The notes under the pieces: model-generated
Database searches by the model: none
Told to the model about the DNA's origin: nothing
The model's input: the letters and a program-made list of their open reading frames with translations, nothing else
Program-made: the position numbers and the translations under genes
NCBI GenBank assembly: GCA_029558905.1
Contig: JAKQCX010000032.1
Coordinates: 1 to 43,004 of the forward strand
Reading direction: 5' to 3'
DNA: 43,004 nucleotides
DNA from: Pseudomonadota bacterium
Lineage (GTDB): Bacteria; Pseudomonadota; Gammaproteobacteria; Burkholderiales; Thiobacillaceae
Part shown: positions 39,514-43,004 of the stretch, piece after piece
How the letters are laid out: each line of letters opens with the position of its first letter
Numbering within the stretch: the first letter of the stretch is position 1

Positions 39514-40444
39514 GGCTGGCCTCCCGTGCCAGCTTCATTTTCCAGGCATCCAGGAAGTACTTGGCCCCCCAGCTGATTTCCGCCCCGGAAATGTATTGCG
39601 CGCCCTTGCCGTAGCTGCCAAAGAAACCGCCGGACTTGTTCTGGATGCCTTCCAGGTATCGCAGGGCACGGTCGGCCCGCTCATACTGCCCCAGGTGCTG
39701 CCAGACGATGGCGTACTGGGCCAGGCCGGTGGAGCATACCCACTCCACGTCGGGATAGGCGGGCACCGCGCCATCCGGCCGTTGGAGCTTCTCCACATCG
39801 GCCATGCCCTGACGGGCCAGGTCCAGTTCACCCAGTTCGCACAGCGCCTCCATGACATAGGCGTGGAAGTGCGACAGGCGGTTGAAGGGCACCAGCGCGG
39901 GCTGGGCCTTGTAATAGGCCAATACCTTCCGCGCCCCATCCAGGTAGGCTTGCACGCCCAGCCGCTGCCCCGCCGCCACCAGGGGAGGCAGCACGTAGAC
40001 GTGGATCAGATCGCTGGCGATGTCGGTCCACAGCTCGGTGGAAGGGGTGGTCAGCCGGCCACTGTCCTCGATCTGGGTGAGGGTCCAGTCGCAGGCGCGG
40101 CGCAGGGCATCCTCTGCCCCCTCCACATCGCCCAGGGCGGCCACCAGGCCCCGCATCACCTGGCCGGTGTCGAAGGTGTAGGGCACACCGTCCGGGGCCG
40201 GGAAGGCGCCTTCCGGCAGCTGTATGGACAGCAGCCAGCGCGTGCAGGCCCGGGCCAGCTCCGGTTCGCCCCAGGCATACAGGGTTGGAATCCAGTAACC
40301 GGTGACTTCCGGGTAAGCCACGGGCTGCCTGGTGTGCACGATGATGCCTTGGCCGGGGATCATGTGATCCTTGAACCAGTCCATTGCCCGCGCATGGCTG
40401 GGCTTTTTTTTGTTCCAGAAAAACAACTCGCATCTCCTGCTCAA
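39506..40444 (-). CDS. Alpha/alpha-toroid (six-hairpin-like) protein of the glycan locus; 5' end uncertain
   Basis: About 312 residues with repeated helical hairpins and aromatic loops (AYPEVTGYWIPTLY, PDGVPYTFDTGQVMRGLVAAL, STELWTDIASDLIHVYVLP, PDVEWVCSTGLAQYAIVW, NKSGGFFGSYG). This resembles the (alpha/alpha)6 barrels of glycosidases, epimerases and terpene cyclases. No catalytic residues can be assigned. The 5' end is problematic: the open frame begins only with a TTG lacking a Shine-Dalgarno. An ATG at 40469 that overlaps the previous stop (TAATG) is in another frame, and an A8 tract (40404-40411) would join the two frames if it were one base shorter. The body of the protein from MDWFKDHM (ATG at 40384) is certain. 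Confidence 0.75.
   Translation of the reverse strand: MSRRCELFFWNKKKPSHARAMDWFKDHMIPGQGIIVHTRQPVAYPEVTGYWIPTLYAWGEPELARACTRWLLSIQLPEGAFPAPDGVPYTFDTGQVMRGLVAALGDVEGAEDALRRACDWTLTQIEDSGRLTTPSTELWTDIASDLIHVYVLPPLVAAGQRLGVQAYLDGARKVLAYYKAQPALVPFNRLSHFHAYVMEALCELGELDLARQGMADVEKLQRPDGAVPAYPDVEWVCSTGLAQYAIVWQHLGQYERADRALRYLEGIQNKSGGFFGSYGKGAQYISGAEISWGAKYFLDAWKMKLAREASRV
40404..40411 (-). repeat. A8 homopolymer tract at a frame junction
   Basis: Eight consecutive A residues on the coding strand near the 5' end of the toroid gene. Frame analysis shows that seven A would fuse the frame from ATG 40469 (or ATG 40433) to the main frame. This is a possible slippage, phase-variation or sequencing-error site. 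Confidence 0.7.
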
Positions 40445-40468
40445 GGACGTTCTTGCTAATCGGCTGCA

Positions 40469-42418
40469 TTACTCGGCTTCTTTAATGCGCAGCACCTGGT
40501 CGGCGTGGATGGCATACAGGGTCTGTACCGTGCCGCGCGGCCAATGTACGGTAATCCTGTCCACCTGGGTATTTTTGCCCAGGCCGAAGTGCAGGCGCGC
40601 GTGGTTCTGCCCACGCTCGTGCACGCCACCATCCTGGAAACGGGTCTGCCTTGTGCCGCCCGCCTCCACCACCACCCGGGCACCGATGCCATCGCGGTTG
40701 GAACGGCTGCCTTGCAGGTCGATCATCAGCCAGTGGTTGCCGGTGTTGCAGAGGTTGCGGAAGAGCTGATAACGGCCATTGTCGGAGGGCAGGCCCAGGC
40801 TGCGGCCCATGCTGGCGCCGCCGGCGGTGAGGATGTCCAGGCAGCCGTCGCCATCCATGTCCGCCGTGGTGGCCGAATCTCCCACTCCCATCAGTTGCCC
40901 GGCAGCGCCGCCCGCGTGCTTTGTCGCCCGGAAGCGGCCCTTGCCATCGTTGAGCAGCAACAGGTTCTCCGCCTTGCCGGCCTCGCCCGAGCCCAGGATG
41001 AAAAGGTCCAGATGCATGTCGTTGTCGAAGTCACCTGTCACGACGTTCACCGCCGAGATGGGACGGCGATTGACGCCACGCTCGTCAGCCTCTTCCACCA
41101 GCCTGCCATCCCGGTTCATGAACAGGCGCTGGGGCGCGGTTTCGTCCACGGCCGAATCTCCCAGGGCCTCCAGGTCCTCGATGGGGCCGTCGGTCTGGAT
41201 CCGTACCGCCAAGTTGCGGTATTTCGCCTGGGCGCCAAAGGTTTCCGGCGTCATATGAAACTCCACCTGCCAGACCCCGGGTTCAGGGCTGCCCACCAGG
41301 ATGGCGGGGCGTGCCCCGGGTGCGGCGCGGGGCATGCCGGAGACGGCGCCGGCTTCCACGCGGAAGCCCAGCCCCGGAGGATGTGCGTTGGCGCTGCCCA
41401 GATGGATGTCCGTGTGCAGCAGGTCATGGGTATGCTGGCCGGCAAAGGTGAAGTGCGCTGGGCCGGCAGTGCGGAAGCGGAAGGCAGTCAGCCTGTCGGC
41501 GTTCCCGGGGGTGAGCTCGGCCTGGGCGGTGACGGTGTTCGCGCCGTGTCTGGCCAGGGCCAGCCGGCCAGCGGGGTTCTTGCGCGCCAGGAACAGATCG
41601 ATGCGCCCGTCGTGGTCGAAGTCCCCGGCAGCCACGTCCTCGAAGGCGGTCTTGGGTAATAGGTCTAGGGTGCGGGCGGGGCGGGTACGGGTGTCGAATG
41701 CCTGGTTGGGGGTGCCCGCACCCATGAGCCGGCAGACGATTTCGGGATGGGTGTCGTCATCCAGGGCGGCAAGGACGCAGAACGGGGCGCTGCGCGAGGC
41801 CAGGGGTAGGCCGGCCGGATCGGCGCGGAAGCCCGATGGCTCCCACATGAAGAGAAAGGGCGGCGTTTGCGCATCGAAGCGCGCCTCCGCCCCTTGGAAC
41901 AGGTCCAGTCTGCCGTCGCCGTCCAGGTCCAGCCACAGGGGCATGCGCGTGCGGCCGGGACGGTTGTCCACCCCCAGCTTGGCGGCCTGGTCCACGAGCC
42001 TGCCCCCCTCGTTGACGAACAGGCGTTTGGGTTCTTCACCCTGGCCCTGGATGGCGCCCGTGAGTTGCACCAGGTCATGGTCACCGTCGTTGTCGAAATC
42101 CGCCCAGGCGGCGCCGTGCTTGTCGCCCCCCGTTGCCTCGCCCAGCACGGTGGCAGTCACGTCCTCGAAGCGGCCCTGGCCAAGGTTGCGATACAGCTTC
42201 GCGGGTTTGAGGTGGTTGGTAAGGTACAGGTCCGGTCGGCCGTCACCGTCGTAGTCGCCCCAGGCCGCGCCATGGGTCATGCCCTCATATCGTTCAAGAC
42301 CCGAGCCAGAAGTGATGTCCTTGAAGAGGGAGATATCAACTTCTCCCGGGGAACAGGCGGAGAGCAGCAAGGCTGCTGAAATGATCAGACCGGATAGAGG
42401 TTTGCGTGGTGTGTGCAT
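40469..42418 (-). CDS. FG-GAP repeat / ASPIC-UnbV domain lipoprotein
   Basis: A 649-residue exported lipoprotein; the lipobox LLSAC places the lipidated Cys at residue 22, followed by Ser, which favours outer-membrane sorting. Six or more FG-GAP-type calcium-binding loops follow: DYDGDGRPDLYL, DFDNDGDHDLVQ, DLDGDGRLDLFQ, DFDHDGRIDLFL, DFDNDMHLDLFI and DMDGDGCLDILT, indicating a beta-propeller. The C-terminal 100 residues are an ASPIC/UnbV domain (HWLMIDLQGSRSNRDGIGARV). It is probably a surface calcium-binding glycan or adhesion protein. First gene of the seven-gene minus operon. Only 14 bp separate the ATG from the inferred end of an IS element, and no Shine-Dalgarno is visible in that gap. 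Confidence 0.88.
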   Translation of the reverse strand: MHTPRKPLSGLIISAALLLSACSPGEVDISLFKDITSGSGLERYEGMTHGAAWGDYDGDGRPDLYLTNHLKPAKLYRNLGQGRFEDVTATVLGEATGGDKHGAAWADFDNDGDHDLVQLTGAIQGQGEEPKRLFVNEGGRLVDQAAKLGVDNRPGRTRMPLWLDLDGDGRLDLFQGAEARFDAQTPPFLFMWEPSGFRADPAGLPLASRSAPFCVLAALDDDTHPEIVCRLMGAGTPNQAFDTRTRPARTLDLLPKTAFEDVAAGDFDHDGRIDLFLARKNPAGRLALARHGANTVTAQAELTPGNADRLTAFRFRTAGPAHFTFAGQHTHDLLHTDIHLGSANAHPPGLGFRVEAGAVSGMPRAAPGARPAILVGSPEPGVWQVEFHMTPETFGAQAKYRNLAVRIQTDGPIEDLEALGDSAVDETAPQRLFMNRDGRLVEEADERGVNRRPISAVNVVTGDFDNDMHLDLFILGSGEAGKAENLLLLNDGKGRFRATKHAGGAAGQLMGVGDSATTADMDGDGCLDILTAGGASMGRSLGLPSDNGRYQLFRNLCNTGNHWLMIDLQGSRSNRDGIGARVVVEAGGTRQTRFQDGGVHERGQNHARLHFGLGKNTQVDRITVHWPRGTVQTLYAIHADQVLRIKEAE

Positions 42419-42432
42419 GGGAGACGGGTTAG

Positions 42433-43004
42433 GGCTGGTCTGAACAAGCCGTCGCAGAATCTTTGCTTGGCGACGCGCTCAGGCAAAATTTCATAATGCA
42501 GAAGAAATGCTCAAAAATCAGCCGAAATCAGGGCGTTTTTCACCCAGAGGAACCCGTTTTGGGCGCTCCTCGCCCATTCCGGACGCACCTATCCCATCGT
42601 CGCCATCCACCTTCGTCGCGCCATCCACAGATTCGACAGCATGAACAGCGTGACCAGTTGCGCGGTGTTCTTCGCCAGGCCCCGGTAACGGTTCTTCACA
42701 TGTCCGAATTGGCGCTTGATGACACGGAACGGATGTGCGACCCGCGCGCGGATGCGCGCCTTGACGACTTCGAGTTGCTCCACCAGCCGGCCCAGTTCGG
42801 TGTCCGGAAGAACACGGCGCTTGCCCGGCGTCATCGCCACGTTCCATTCCACTTCGGTGTCCCGGTTCTCTTCCCGCTTCTGAACTCCGGTGTAGCCCGC
42901 GCCGCGTAGACCCGTTGTTCCTCGCCATGCAAGAGGGCCTGCGCTTGCGTGACGTCGTTGACGTGGGCGGTCGTGCCCACCACGGTGTGCACCAGGCCCG
43001 AGTC
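42433..43004 (-). mobile_element. IS5-family insertion sequence, right part, continuing beyond the window
   Basis: The transposase remnant at 42589-43004 belongs to the IS5 family. GGCTGGTCTGAACAAGCC at 42433-42450 looks like an IS5-type terminal inverted repeat and is preceded by TTAG (42429-42432), which fits the YTAR target duplication of IS5 elements. The region 42450-42540 is AT-richer than its surroundings. The other end is outside the window, so the inverted repeat and duplication cannot be confirmed. Confidence 0.65.
42589..43004 (-). pseudogene. IS5-family transposase, inactivated (frameshift and catalytic Glu change)
   Basis: Reading from the window edge, DSGLVHTVVGTTAHVNDVTQ and AQALLHGEEQRVYA match an IS5 transposase. 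The frame then shifts by one base at 42901/42902, where the usual Asp codon (GAC) of the DAGY motif has lost its A. The rest continues in another frame as GYTGVQKREENRDTEVEW and on to MTPGKRRVLPDTELGRL, RARVAHPFRVIKRQFG and RYRGLAKNTAQLVTLFMLSN LWMARRR. The usual catalytic Glu in ARVEHPF is Ala here (codon 42738-42736, GCA for GAA). The enzyme is therefore dead by two independent changes. The 5' part, including the first catalytic Asp, is outside the window. Confidence 0.88.

Noticed and set aside
42518..42928. Minus-strand frame of 136 residues in the IS region
   Set aside because: It is an out-of-frame reading of the transposase; the genuine frame is visible at 42589-42852 and resumes after a one-base shift.

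Overview
The window looks like the chromosome of a GC-rich, sulfur-oxidising gammaproteobacterium, probably of the Chromatiales/Ectothiorhodospiraceae type. I base this on a soxXA pair for thiosulfate oxidation, lolCD lipoprotein export, the gammaproteobacterial neighbourhoods DUF2062|comEC, fmdB-DUF502-aspS and uvrA|MFS-ssb, and high GC throughout. No rRNA, tRNA or CRISPR array was seen. Genus is not resolved.

Layout. 1-27403 is mostly housekeeping: the start of glnA (minus strand, cut by the window edge); aroE-mtgA; a COG4255/RpfE-like gene; a small ribbon-helix-helix-like gene; yjbQ-lolC-lolD; soxX-soxA; DUF2062 divergent from comEC; fmdB, DUF502 and aspS; a stand-alone Aas-type acyl-ACP/CoA synthetase with a FadL-type porin; MFS-ssb divergent from uvrA-HDOD-ABC ATPase-ABC permease; a SRPBCC protein; and trpG-trpD.

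27446-42418 is a surface-glycan locus of two convergent gene strings. The plus string starts 42 bp after trpD: sulfotransferase, membrane-anchored NodB-like deacetylase, GT2, GT4, and an exported TPR-like protein. The minus string is a tight seven-gene operon: FG-GAP/ASPIC lipoprotein, alpha/alpha-toroid protein, wecB, GT2, sulfotransferase, GT2, and a 1050-residue fusion of a GT2 domain, membrane helices and an alkaline-phosphatase/sulfatase-superfamily domain. Together they could build and decorate (deacetylate, sulfate, perhaps phospho-modify) a HexNAc-containing exopolysaccharide. No priming transferase, flippase, polymerase or export gene is in view, so the locus probably continues elsewhere.

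The right edge (42433-43004) holds a dead IS5-family element whose inferred end lies 14 bp upstream of the first gene of the minus glycan operon. An A8 tract in the second gene of that operon suggests a frameshift or slippage site. The most unusual items are the GT2-membrane-phosphatase fusion with a Thr at the nucleophile position, the 83-bp antisense overlap where the two glycan strings meet, the SoxA that has lost its first haem, and an orphan plus-strand terminator that may end a small RNA.
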